From positions 49,871,004 through 49,935,003 of the forward strand of contig CM042089.1 of assembly GCA_023512835.1 (NCBI GenBank): a stretch of 64,000 nt of DNA. The letters run 5' to 3'. Under the pieces are notes generated by a model. It was given only the letters and a program-made list of their open reading frames with translations, was not told where the DNA came from and searched no databases. This document shows, piece by piece, positions 8,996 through 19,522 of this stretch; the first letter of the stretch is position 1, and the number at the start of each line of letters is the position of its first letter. This stretch comes from Taxillus chinensis. Lineage: Eukaryota > Streptophyta > Magnoliopsida > Santalales > Loranthaceae. The position numbers were made by a program, and so were the translations under genes.

Positions 8996-10756
8996 TGTAA
9001 GGACCCGTACCTTGAGTTAGTCGGTTTGCCTCCGGAGTAGAGTTTTTCTAGATTTTGACCTAGTAGTTGGACTCCAATGAATTCACGTGCAAAAGGAAAG
9101 ATGCTTAGAATGATGTCCTCTATCTACCACGAAGTTTCAGACCAAATGGACATGTATGTGAGGTGCACGTGATATGGGTCCAATTCACGTGCAAGTGTAA
9201 TTGTCTTCCAAATGATGCAAGGAGGCTAGGGGTGAAGTTTGAGAGCATTTGGAGTTCATATGGAGTTGCACGTGAATTGGGAATTCACGTGCAAATTGGC
9301 GTGCGACCATATTTTTGCATGGTTCCCTTGGTTTTGACATTCTAAGGAACTTTCTCCAAAGGACTATGTTGAAATTCGAATATTTTGGTGTGTATGGATG
9401 TGGAAAGGTGGTAACTTGTGTGATCAAAACTACGTCGTTTTGATCCTGGGATTCACTTAATCAAAACTACGTCGTTTTGATGTGGATGGTGTCTATATAA
9501 GGAGGGCTTGAGTTTGAGTTTAGGGTTTGGTGTTCCTTTGCTGGCGACTGCTCTGAGAGAGAGAGAGAGAGAGCTAGAGAGAGAGGGAAGGGGGAGTTGC
9601 GATTGCCGCCGGAGCATCTTGCGTGGGGAGGACAGCGTTTGGCGCGGGAGCAAGGAAGAGCTGCTTTAAGGTAGGGGTTCTGTTCTTCCTAAACCCTCCT
9701 GTCCTAGGGTCCTAGGCAACCGAATTTATATCTGTTTATATATATATATGTAAATTCATATAGGTGTGATCTCCTATATGAATGTTGGCCTTCAGTGGCA
9801 TTTTGGTGTGGTTCTGTGATCTATATGCTATATGTTTGATGAAAAGCCTGTGTGAATATAGTTATGTGTATATGCCTGCCAAGTGTTTGAAATTATGCCT
9901 GTGAGGCCGTGCATGTTATGTGTTTGTGGAAATGCCTGTGTGGTGGGTTTGTGGGCTTGTGGATATATGCATGCTAAGTGTTCGAGGTTATTCTGTGTGA
10001 CTAAGCATACTTAGTGTTTGATGTTATGCCTGTATGGCCATGTGTGCTGCGTGTTTGCTTGTACACCCGGTGCCGTGGAAGCCCGGGACTGTTTTGTGGA
10101 ACCCGGTGGTGTGGAAGCCCGGGACTATTTTGTGGAACCCGGTGGCCGTGGAAGCCCGGGACTGTTTTGTGGAACCCGGTGGCTGTGGAAGCCCGGGATG
10201 TTTTGTGGAAACCCGGTGGCTGTGGAAGCCCGGGACTGTTCTTGAAACCCGGTGGCCGTGGAAGCCCGGGAGTGTTTATGTACTAGCTCATGCATGATCG
10301 TGTTTCTTTGTTATAGCCTGTAACTATACCTGGTGGGGTAATTGTATCACGACACGGCACTTGTACACAAGGCATGTAGATGTTAGGTGCATGGGATGGG
10401 TTGGGGAGACATGATCCCTACGGAGTGTGGTTGCTCACCCCTCCTACCATGTTGTTTTCTTTTCAGGAACCTACAGGCGTTAGGCGGGACCCCGAGGTGG
10501 AAGACCCTAATTTATTTTATTGTTTATGTTATTTTATTATGGGAACCGATGTAACCCCAATGGGGATGAATCGAAAAGACTTTGTATTAAAGGCTGATTT
10601 ATTTTGTGGTCTGCTTGATGGACTTTATCTTTCTTGAATGTGGTAAATGTTTAAATTGTTCGGTACTTGGTTTGTATCCTAACCCCTTTGCCCTCCGTGT
10701 GGGTAAAAGGGGAGTCACGTACCGGTTTCCTCGGGTTGGAAATCCGGGGCGTGACA
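8996..10756 (+). repeat. 3' LTR of E1
   Basis: TGTAAGGACCC...GTGACA, 1761 bp against 1777 bp for the 5' LTR. TATA at 9494-9500, twin ACGTC palindromes upstream, 37-bp minisatellite at 10066-10274. The first ~840 bp shows almost no difference from the 5' copy outside CTG/CAG sites, suggesting a recent insertion. Confidence 0.95.
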
Positions 10757-11210
10757 CCTATTGTAACAATATGACCTCATATCTAAAAAATCAAATTCCG
10801 TACCATGATCACTCCGATGCATTTAATGCTTAGTCCTTATGAGTTGCTTATCCAGTTGAAGAGATCTACAAGATGTTCAAAGGTTTGATCCTTAGACTTC
10901 AGGAACATCACCCATGTGTACCAGGTGAAGTCATCGATAACCACAACGGTATATCTCGCACCAATTAGTGAAGGAATAGAAATGGGACCGCAGAGGTCCA
11001 TATGAAGAAGTTGTAAGGGGAGCGATTATCGAATTAACTAATTTGCTCTTAAAACTATGTTTGGTCTGTTTGCCAAGTTGACATTCTCACAAGGTATCTC
11101 TGGAGTATTTATGTTTAGGCGGACCAGTAACCAAATCGGCGATGCTAATTTAGATAGAGTCTTAAAATTTAAATATGCGCACCGCTTGTGCCATACCCAA
11201 CTTTCTTCAT
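10757..11210 (-). pseudogene. Ty1/copia integrase core (copia B), interrupted by E1
   Basis: The minus strand encodes the integrase core from the first catalytic Asp (LLHMDLCGP region near 11000-11020) through VVVIDDFTWYTWVMFLKSKD (about 10895-10960, shown in part) to the second Asp of the SDHG-type segment near 10800. There the reading is interrupted by E1. The rest of the core continues at 1419-1698. Copia C has the same region intact at 62480-62841. Stops, for example after ISNS near 10845, make it non-functional. Integrase would insert the cDNA. Confidence 0.85.
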
Positions 11211-11690
11211 CTAATCTTTGTAGTGAGGAAGCATCGAGGTCGAAGAATTATTTCTTAAGACCACTGAGTATATGTCCCCATCTCTTGATCCGGATAGCTT
11301 AATATCTCTGGATAAGTTTTTCCTAACTGTGCAAGTATTGGACATAAAGGAAACAGTAAATCCTTTGTCACATAAATTACTGACACTTAGCAAATTATGC
11401 TTCAAACCTTTGACTAGTACAACTTTAGTAATTGATACACAGCCGTTGGTTAAAGTGCCATACCAGACAGTCTTACCTTTGCTGTTATCACCATATGATA
11501 CGGATGGACCTCGTTTGTCATTAACTTCAACAAGCAGAGTCTGATCACCCGTCATATGTCCGGAGCATCCACTATCGAGGATCCACTTACGTTGATTGAT
11601 CTTTGATTTTAAGTGGTCCGACAATGAGTTCCAGGATGCCCCTGCAGAACAACAGATTATACTTTTAGTGCCCAAACTTGTTTCAGGCGG
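11211..11690 (-). pseudogene. Ty1/copia protease and GAG-pre-integrase (copia B)
   Basis: A 154-codon minus-strand frame (11211-11675) begins in a gag tail and reaches KWILDSGCSGHMTGDQTLL near 11535-11590. LDSG is the copia version of the aspartic protease active site. It continues through SYGDNSKGKTVWYGTLTNGC to GLKHNLLSVSNLCDKGFTV, the end of the protease domain, and into the pre-integrase linker. Copia C carries the same at 61900-62270, with one frameshift that copia B lacks. Protease would release gag and pol proteins. The frame is lost near 11211 before the HHCC region. Confidence 0.88.
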
Positions 11691-13430
11691 TTAGGAAATG
11701 CAATAACAGTGTCAACTATTTTGGATTTTACTTTGTTAAGAATTTTAACTTTCCAAGTTGACTTAGCCTTTTCCGTATTAGATGCTTCTTTAAGTTGGGT
11801 TTTCTTGGTAGAGACACTCCATAATGATTTGGATTTTGTTTTGCCAGAAGAACCCTTTTTGATAAGCTGATTTTTATTACTGTGAATTTGATTACACAAC
11901 CAGCTATCTGTAAGACTCCAACACTCATAATGATAGTGGCCTATTTCTCTACAGATCGAATAGACACTATGGTGTGGAGTTACAACAGGGGATACAGGTT
12001 TCTTAAGTTTCTGATTTTTTCACTGTTCCCTATGGCCTAATCATTTGCGAGTGGGTGATGCGCTCTTGGCCCTAGATGCGTCAACCTTAGCCTTTCCTTT
12101 GTTTCTGGGTGCTACAGTTTCAGCTTTAACTGCAGCAGCTTTCCCTTCATCTTTTAGAGCGGGTGCTACTGCTTCGGGACTAGCGGTAACAGCCTGTCTT
12201 CCACAGTCATAGACTATGGTGCCACTTGAAACAAAACCATCCAATGGTTTAGATGTACTAACAGGATACAAGTTGGTTAGTTTTGGAATGAAGTCCTGAG
12301 GGCACTCAGTAGCTTGTGCATTCGAAGTTGTTGATTCGGAGCCTAGGCCAGGTTTAACTTGGGTGTTGTCTGGATCAGTCCTAAATGTAGAGGCTATTTT
12401 CTCAAATTTTAGCCACTTACGATTTATTTCTTTTTCCTTTTCGAGTTCATTCTCGAGTCTTTTTACAATAACTTTTAGGCCTGTTAGGTTGGTATTTAGC
12501 AAATGATTTTCTGCTCTTAGGTCATGATACCAAGTCTCTTTTCCTCTGAAGTCAGCTATGTCTTTTTCAAGTCGAGCAATAGAGAATTCAAGACGTTTAT
12601 TCTGACTTTCCATATCTTTGTACATTTGAGTAATTATTAGTTTCTCAGTGTTTTCATGATCTCGTTCAATAGTTAGAGATTCCAATTTACTCATGAGCTC
12701 AGAGATAGAAGGTACCTCAGTATTTGCCATGAGACAGACGTTCGGCTTTGGGGTTGGCTCATCACCCAAGGATTCCTCCTCTTCTTCAAAGCCACTGACG
12801 TACTTTGTGACGAACGCCTTTCTCTTGTGTTTGCTATTATCTGAGGTGGAGCGTCGAGGAGTAACCTTGTCACTTTTCTCGACCGTCTTAGATTTGGATT
12901 TATAATCCTTGGCCCAGTGATCGGGTTTCCCATAATTAAAGCATTCTTGCGAATTCGACTCAGATCGCTCCTTCCTTCTGGATGATGATGAGGAGCCTTT
13001 TCAGAATCCTTTTCTACTTTTCCGGAGGAATCCTTCAAAGGATTTGACAAGAAGAGCTATTTCCTCCTCAGCGTTCGAGTCAGAGTTTTCTGACTCTTCC
13101 GTATCTTCATCCTGCTGAATACTGGGACACTCCGTAGCTTTTAAGGCTACCCCTTTTTCTTTCCGACTTATTTTCTCATCTCGGTCAAAATATTTGAATC
13201 TGACCTCATGAGTTCGTAGCTCTCCGTATAGTTCTTCAAGGGCAGTATACGGCCAGTTCTTGTCAGCTTGCATCTGGAGCTGCTTGGAGTAGTAGCGATC
13301 AGGCAAGGAGCAGTGGCAGCGTAGGTAGAGGTGGATCGACATTCTCACTGCTGCTTCGGTTGGGGATGGGCTCTTGAGCTCCCCCGGAGTTTAGGCGAGT
13401 GTTGAATAGCATGCTGCTTTCTTCGGTCAT
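11691..13430 (-). pseudogene. Sirevirus-like gag with coiled coil (copia B), deleted and mutated
   Basis: Gag starts at ATG 13430 (MTEESSMLFNTRLNSGG). About 20-40 codons later it jumps straight to PDRYYSKQLQMQADKNW (near 13300), missing roughly 520 bp present in copia C (39240-39761). The first zinc knuckle reads CFNYGKPDHWAKDY, with two of its three Cys now Tyr. A 242-codon frame (12041-12769) is a long charged coiled coil (MYKDMESQNKRLEFSIARLE...). The second finger near 11920-11965 reads YSICREIGHYHYEC, with the first Cys also Tyr. All three are TGT to TAT changes, as expected from decay of methylated cytosine on the other strand. Gag would package element RNA. Confidence 0.88.
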
Positions 13431-13479
13431 TCTTGAGTTGAGGAGAGAGAGGGATCTCTACTTTGAGCAGGTAGAACTC

Positions 13480-13491
13480 GCTCTGATACTA
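13480..13491 (-). other. Primer binding site of copia B
   Basis: The minus strand reads TAGTATCAGAGC two bases inside the LTR end. It is one mismatch from the initiator tRNA-Met site TGGTATCAGAGC. Confidence 0.8.
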
Positions 13492-13493
13492 CT

Positions 13494-14746
13494 TGTTGGT
13501 CCCTTGCAGCCTAGAGGGGGGTGAATAGGCTCTTAATGAAATTCTTTTCTCACTCAGGCACAACACTAATTCTGGTTAAAAGAAATATTCAGAGCAGAAG
13601 ATAACCAGATAGTGGAATTGTTTTGTTTTATTATCTAAAGATAATTACAACAAAAGACACAACAATTATAGCTGATAGCAACAATACTCTCTTTTACAAG
13701 TTACACACACACTGGCTAGATTATCTCTATTTTGCTCAAGTACTCGCGCGTATCAGTTCTTCCTTTATATGCGCACACTCATAGATATACAACACTACAG
13801 ATATATATAGACATCATAGGAATCTATCTTGGAACTGTATTTTCTGAGCATTGTGTAAACATTAAGTTCTTCTCGGAAAATGCTTCTGCTATAACTGCTA
13901 CGGATGTGGAGCTCGAAATATTGGAAGCATAAGTGAATTGAATTACTTCGTTTGATTCCAATTGCATTTGGGACTGCATCCACATCTCCGAGTGTTACAC
14001 GTGTAGGACAGTTTAGGTCTTCGATAAGTTTGTCTTACATCGGGACATAGCAAGCTGATAACATAAATGCGGTATGGATAAGTTGAAGTAGCGTCTTCTT
14101 AGTCCGGTGTAGATTTCCTTACTCCGCATCAACGAGGCTCGGATCCTTACTTCGTGTCAGTTATTGCTTACTCCGTGTAAATGAAGTCCTGAAATCCTTA
14201 CTCCGTGTCAGCGCTTCCTTACTCCGCGTGAGTTCCTTACTTCGCTTGAGTAATGGTTCGGATTCCTTATTCCGCATTAGTTGTCCTTATTCCGCATCAG
14301 TCATTTCTTACTCTGCTCGAATGAAAGACTCGGATTCCTTAGTCCGTAACTTCTTTTCCTTAGACAGCTAGAGTGAAAGACTTAATTTCTTTCTCCACAA
14401 TAAATCTCCCTTACTCCGTACGAGTTGTAGACTCGGATTCTCATTCCGCATAAATTGACTTAGTCCAATCAAGAATAAAAGCGCGGATTCCTTAGTCCTT
14501 TTGTCAAGTGATTAGTCCGTACGAAGGGTCCTTACTCCTGGATGAAGACTTGGTTATTTACCAAGTATTTGACGACACTCATGATAATTCGAATCAGGAT
14601 TATATATCCTGTCCTTTGCTTTGCTCTCGAGTGTAAGTCCACTTTAGGATTTTATCTTTGCAAGCTTAGAATAAACATGAAACATCTCAAATCAAATTAC
14701 ATAGGGTTTTTAACAACATCATCCAAATTATGAGTTTGATCCAACA
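13494..14746 (-). repeat. 5' LTR of copia B
   Basis: On the minus strand it starts TGTTGGATCAA (14746) and ends GGGACCAACA (13494), giving a TGTTGG/CCAACA terminal inverted repeat. It is 1253 bp and homologous to the copia C LTR (37606-39054). It carries the TTACTCCG array described separately. A TATATAAAGG-like box lies near 13755-13770 (minus). TSD candidate TATGT follows at 14747-14751. Confidence 0.92.
14090..14545 (-). repeat. Dispersed 'CGGAGTAAGGA' motif array in the copia B U3
   Basis: On the plus strand TCCTTACTCCG and close variants (TTCCTTATTCCGC, TCCTTAGTCCG) recur more than a dozen times, 20-45 bp apart, with unrelated sequence between. The copia C LTR has the same motif on the plus strand at 37826-38455. 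The array lies in U3, upstream of the TATA box, so it may be an enhancer array; this is inference. Confidence 0.8.
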
Positions 14747-14751
14747 TATGT

Positions 14752-15776
14752 AGAGAAATTATGAGGAATGATGAGAAATTCAAATATTCAAATATTCAAA
14801 TTTAGCTTGGGAGGCTATAAAAGGGGCATCAATTCGTCATTTGTAATCGACCAATAATCATCCAATTTTCTACCATTCTATTTCTATATTTCCATCATCA
14901 TCTAGAGTAGATAAAGTGAGATTGAAGAAGGTTTGAGGTTTCACTTGGAGCTTAAAGGCAATCAGCTTGGAAAAGAAGATCAACCTTGGAATTTCTTGGT
15001 CAATATAGGTAAGCAATCCTTTTGGTATTCTTATTCCATGTATTGTAATTCTATTGTTTTTAATTATACTATAGAAGCTTAAAAACCCTTGATTCGAGTT
15101 AGGATGGAGTTTGATGTAATAAATTAATTTAAAATGTTTTTTGTTTAATCTTTTTTTACCTTGTGAGTATTTATTAGATATCTTAGGATAAAATATAAAA
15201 TGGACTTGATCACTTCATTTTATCATCATAGGTATTTATGTGAAGGATTGAAAATGTAGCATAATTACTGGAAAAGGCAAGATAATCAAACTAGGGGTTG
15301 CATAATTTGCGAAAGCCAGTGTAAAACCTAGGATACCAGGTTAAGAGTAAGTGTGATGCTAGCTCTAGACTAAACAACCCAAATCTTAATGGGTCACCCA
15401 TCCCTCATGCTAGGGTGTACACACGAATTATGGCACATGAAAAAAGGCTAATTCATGCATTAGAGGTTCGGTATTAAACATGATCACAAAGAAAGAATTA
15501 GATTGAATTAGGACATAATCTTAGGAAAAATACATCAAATGAAATCTTAACTCCAATCACCTTTATCAATTGAACTTATCTCTACTTTAAAAAGCATTTC
15601 TCCATCTCTCACATTCCTTCAAATCAATTTGCATAAATTCAGTTATGTTTTTATATAAATCTCATCAAAATCCCTTTATAAGCTAATTAAAATTTCCAAT
15701 TTCTTCATCCTTCCCTTGGGTTCGATATCTAAACTTAAAAATCACTTTATTACTTGTTATGATTTGTACACTTGCA
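14752..15776 (+). repeat. Athila-like LTR remnant
   Basis: A TATAAAA box at 14816-14822 precedes AGGGGCATC. The 3' end reads CCTTGGGTTCGATATCT...CACTTTATTACTTG...TTGTACACTTGCA. This parallels the end of the Athila LTR at 22805-22905 (GGGTTCGAC...CTCCATTTTATTACTTG...GCACTTGC). U3 is missing: copia B inserted or the sequence was cut just left of the TATA region. No PBS is recognisable after 15776. Classification is by layout and short matches only. Confidence 0.5.
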
Positions 15777-15800
15777 AATTGCCGATCACTATCCGACGAC

Positions 15801-16102
15801 TAGGGGGAATGCTTTGGAGTGGTGGCAGAGCGTTGTGAGAAGCCGTGCAGTGTATTTCATGTTGTGGGAGGAGTTCTTGTTACTCTTCCATGATGAGTTC
15901 TTTCTTGAGTCACCGAGATGGCAAAAGAGGGAGGAATTCGGTAGCTTGAGGCGAGGATCGAGGACAATGCCTGAGTATGAGCAGGAGTTCAGGAGCTTGA
16001 GTAGATTTGCTCCTGGAGAGCGTAGCAAGGGAGGACCTGAAGACACACAAGTTCACCTTGGATCTTAGGCCAGCCTTTAGGCATAGGGTGGCAATCCTGT
16101 AC
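15801..16102 (+). pseudogene. Orphan Tekay gag fragment
   Basis: About 300 bp encodes, in one open frame, the middle of Tekay gag: NALEWWQSV, then FMLWEEFLLLFHDEFF, PRWQKREEFGSLRRGSR and EYEQEFRSLSRFAP. It is homologous to 43760-44060 in E3. It has neither N-terminus nor zinc knuckles nor LTRs, and joins Athila-like LTR sequence on the left and AT-rich DNA on the right. Its sequence differs from E1-E3 more than they do from each other, so it comes from an older or different copy. The open frame is probably chance survival. Confidence 0.85.
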
Positions 16103-16353
16103 GATTTTAAAAAGGAATGGAAACAACATCGACAATAGAGTAGAGCTCATTTGAGTTGGAGTTACTATGAATTTTCTATCGATTTTAAAAAATCGATATG
16201 TTATGGTTAATTTACAATTTAACTAATTCAAAGATTAACCTTCATGAATCTAGAATCTTATCTAAAATTGTACAAAAAAAAACATTAATACGTATATATA
16301 AGAATTACTAGATCGATCAAAAATGTTAATAGTGAACATATTGAACCTTATAG

Positions 16354-16392
<39 letters not shown>

Positions 16393-16951
16393 CCATAGTT
16401 TATCATTTGTTACTTTAATTATTATTGATTGAGGGTTAGTAATAATGAAAAACCGATTAACTAAACCAGAAAAATAGTTTATCATATCATCATGTTTGTA
16501 GGGAGGACAATAATTTACATACATTTTAATGTCCAAGTAAAACTAAAAATAAATTTATAAATTAATAAAAATTAAGTAATCTTTTTGTTGTTTTTGTTAT
16601 TTAATTACTTCATATGATCCCTTAATTTATTTAGTGTTGGATATAATTCTTTTCATATAAGAAAATTGAATGGAGACGTTGGTAAGATAATAAATGGGGG
16701 AAGAATTGGTCTGGGGTGATGGAGCGCAAGGGACTTTACCTAACCATAAAGTGCATGTTACTAGGGTCTTCGGTCTCACTGGACCACAACAGCCTCGTTT
16801 TTCATAGAACCCATAACAAAATTTGTATTGATATTACAAGAATTTCATCCCTAATCCATAAGGGAAAGCGTAATACAATTTAATAGGAACCTATAATACG
16901 TGCTTCCTATTCATTAACTACTAGTACAAAGCGCCAACAAAATTATTAGCT
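16103..16951 (+). other. AT-rich DNA without recognised gene
   Basis: No coding signal or LTR match was seen. It contains an AT microsatellite (16355-16392) and a stretch (about 16700-16940) of more normal composition with GGTCTTCGGTCTCACTGGAC. This may be old retroelement or host intergenic sequence. Confidence 0.5.
16355..16392. repeat. (AT)n microsatellite
   Basis: About 19 uninterrupted TA dinucleotides following TAGAT. Confidence 0.95.
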
Positions 16952-17306
16952 GCCAGGTGAAGTTATTTGGAGCTAGTGTTGGATTACGCTACTCGGTAAA
17001 GTTATTTGCTTGACGTATGAACTTTGTTTAGATGTTATTCTAATTAAACTTTATTTTCCCGGACAAGGGTCTCAGACAGTTGTAATGAATTGATTGGTTT
17101 GTGTGATGACCTTATTAACATACTTAATATTATTTTGCCATTAGAAAAGTACTTTCATACCCATGATGTATGTTGTACAAGGAATTTGGACTGCACCCGC
17201 TTTGTATGTCCCTCATAGGTGCTTGTCACCAACCCCTTGACCTTTGGGTACAGGCGTGGGGAAGTCACGTGTTCGGTTTTGAGTTTCTGAAATCAGGGAC
17301 GTGACA
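16952..17306 (+). repeat. 5' LTR remnant of gypsy A
   Basis: Only the last ~355 bp remain, ending GGGACGTGACA. They match 36169-36510 closely (GAACTTTGTTTAGATGTTATTC, shown in part in both). No sequence like 19523-21386 precedes it. Confidence 0.88.
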
Positions 17307-17770
17307 AGTTGGTATCAGAGCCAACGGTTTAGTTGGACCTAGGCTAGATTGGAGTGGTCAGTTGGTACTTAGGAGATTGGCATACTATAAGGAGGGCACC
17401 TGATCACCGCAGTCCTTATATGTGTTCTGGGTTACTTAGGGAATCAATTAGATCATTCTAGGCTGCATGGGAATGGGTGCATTACATACTGCTTGTGTAT
17501 AATAGGCACTAGGTATTATTGTGTGCATGACTCTGATGAATGATATGTATACCTGAATTGTTGAATGTTTTACACTGGTGTGATAATTAAGCTGATTGTT
17601 GTACCCTATTGGTGGGTGGAAAGGACTTATGAGTCATGGTGCTATGAATAAGTTATAGTTAGGGTAAATAAGCCTTGGTAAATAATAGGTCAGTTGTTGC
17701 TTTTGGGCAATTAAGTTACATGTTTAGGATAGTTCTTAACCATAGCATTGTTATTTTGGTTGGTGTAGTC
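17307..17770 (+). other. gypsy A leader with primer binding site
   Basis: TGGTATCAGAGCC at 17310-17322 is a perfect initiator tRNA-Met site. The remaining ~450 bp is a non-coding leader. Confidence 0.85.
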
Positions 17771-19150
17771 ATGGCACCACTGTGTAGGAGCGATAGAGGT
17801 AAGGGACTGGCAGAGGAACCTTCTTCGGGTTCAGGACCACAGGGGGTTCAAGTAGATGGATTAGGACCTGATCAGATAGCCCAGCTTGGAGCGTTGTTTC
17901 TAGATCAGCTATGGGGTGCTTTTTTGGGCACAGTGCAGGAAATGACAAGAGATACAGCCAGGATAGCAGCTATGGATGCCATAAGAGAAGCTTTGAGGGA
18001 AGGGGTACATGGGCAACAACAGCCTCTATACCCAGAGCTAGGACAACAAGAGAGAGTGGAAGAGGTGAACCATCATCCGAAAGTGGTCACCCCAACCGCA
18101 ATTTCGATGGCCGGGCTGGACGCTTCAAAAAGCATGGACCGACGAAGTTTAAAGGAGGTCGAAGCCAAATGATCTTTGAAGAGTGATTCGGAGCACTGAG
18201 GATATTTTAGAATTGATTCAAGCTCCAGAAGAACTCAGGGTTTGCTTAGCCACACACTTTCTAGCTAGAAGGGCTCGAAGATGGTGGGACTTTGTAAGGG
18301 TAGTTCACGAAAGTCAGCTTATATGGGAAGAGTTTGTTGGGCTCTTACATGCAGAATATTTTCCCCGGTCAGTGCAGAAGGCAAAACGAAGGAATTACTA
18401 CACTGGAACAAGGTAACAAGACTATGACCGAATATGCAAAGGAATTTACTAAATTGGGCCGTTATGCTCCCGAGGCTGGAAAAGATGAGGAAAACAGAGC
18501 TCAAGATTTTATTGATGAGCTAAGACCGGCACTAGGGAAGGGAATAAATATGCTACGATTGGCCACTTTTGGAGAGGCAGTTAGCAAAACAACAATTGTG
18601 GAAAGGGATCTAGACAGGATCAGCTTCCAGAAGCCTGGTAGAGCGTCTAGGGGAAACTTTAAGAGGCCAAGAGAGGAAGGTAACACTGAACAACCTGACA
18701 AGAAGCAGGTGTCAAAATTTTCTTCCAAGATAGGACCCTTAGAAGGTGGTTCTAATTTTAGAAACCCAGCAACCTGTAGGGGTTGTGGCCTGCCAGAACA
18801 CTTTCTAAGGGATTGCCCAAGGAAATTCATGAAGTGCTTCAAGTGTGGATAGATGGGGCATCCGGAGAGAACATGCCCTAGGGCTAGCTCGGCAAGCATG
18901 GTTGGGCCATAGCAGACTCAAGATCAGGGTCAGAGGAATGGAGCTCCCTATCAGAGATCGGCACAACCTGTATAGTCAACTCAGGAGCAGTCTGCTGTTC
19001 AACAGCCCTAGCATGGAGCTTAGTCTCAGAGGGAAAAACCAGACCATGCACCAGGTAATCAAGCAGGGGATAGTGTGTGACGTGGGAGAACCTATGCCAT
19101 CGTGGACTCAACAGTTGAAGTACCACCAGAGGAAGAGGCTGGATAGGGAT
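17771..19150 (+). pseudogene. gypsy A gag
   Basis: Starts at ATG 17771 (MAPLCRSDRGKG) in the same position relative to the LTR as Tekay gag. The capsid region reads ELIQAPEELRVCLATHFLAR, then RRWWDFVRV and WEEFVGLLHAEYFP (18215-18370), then MTEYAKEFTKLGRYAPEAG (18420-18480). Two zinc knuckles follow: CRGCGLPEHFLRDC near 18776-18820, and CFKCG-stop-MGHPERTC near 18836-18880 with a TAG inside. Frame changes occur near 18090, 18180 and 18410. It would encode the nucleocapsid precursor. The tail to 19150 is Gln-rich and low in information. Confidence 0.85.
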
Positions 19151-19522
19151 AATTAGCAGTTAGAGGTACTGTAATCATTTTTCATGCAATATGTTCAGTT
19201 TTAATTGATACTAGTATCACGTTATCATTTGTTATGCAAGTCACATTATTTGGAGTGGAGTTGGAGCATGAGATGGTTGACTAATTATTAGTGGTTAAAT
19301 CAATAGGTGGTGTTAACCTCAAAATAGTATGTTATGACGAGCTTTGATAAATTTAGTACTAAATATATTGAGGTTGCCATTTTCCTTGTTGACTATTGTT
19401 GCATCGCTTGAGTAGGCATAGCTTATGTTTTGGATCAAGATAAAAAAAAGCGTATTTGATGTTGGGATAGACTAGTTGATTAGTCATCTTTTTGAGAATG
19501 AAAAATCCTAAGGTGGGGAGGA
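19151..19522 (+). pseudogene. gypsy A protease remnant and 3' spacer with polypurine tract
   Basis: AVRGTVIIFHAICSVLIDTS near 19156-19220 is the start of a gypsy protease. The expected catalytic DTG reads DTS, and the coding sequence fades within 150 bp. The whole of pol is missing, so the element could only move with help. The spacer ends with TTTTTGAGAATGAAAAATCC and the purine tract AAGGTGGGGAGGA (19510-19522), the same layout as the FEDEKS end of the Tekay elements. Confidence 0.75.

Larger units (their letters stand above)
1699..10756 (+). mobile_element. E1: full-length Tekay/Del-type Ty3/gypsy chromovirus
   Basis: Two LTRs of about 1.77 kb start TGTAAGGACCC and end GGGGCGTGACA. They flank gag, protease, RT, RNase H, integrase and a chromodomain, in the Ty3/gypsy order. 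Immediately outside is a perfect 5-bp duplication CCTAT (1694-1698 and 10757-10761), which proves insertion into copia B integrase. A primer site resembling the initiator tRNA-Met type lies 3 bp after the 5' LTR, and a purine tract AAGGGGGAGAGGA precedes the 3' LTR. The RT and the C-terminal ILDRRE...chromodomain place it in the chromovirus group. The pol frame is broken many times; many breaks sit at CAG/CTG and may be read errors. E2 is a close sister. Confidence 0.95.
229..14746 (-). mobile_element. copia B: decayed Sirevirus-like Ty1/copia element, interrupted by E1
   Basis: Read on the minus strand the order is 5' LTR (13494-14746), primer binding site, gag, protease, integrase, RT, which is the Ty1/copia order. 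The element is nearly the same sequence as copia C at 37606-64000. A long gag with a coiled-coil C-terminal extension and a second CCHC finger, plus LTRs over 1.2 kb, suggest the Sirevirus lineage; that placement is inference. A complete Tekay element (1699-10756) splits the integrase. The 3' part of RT, RNase H and the 3' LTR are missing. Gag lacks about 520 bp relative to copia C. The flank beyond the 5' LTR is TATGT, and its partner TSD is lost. Confidence 0.9.
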
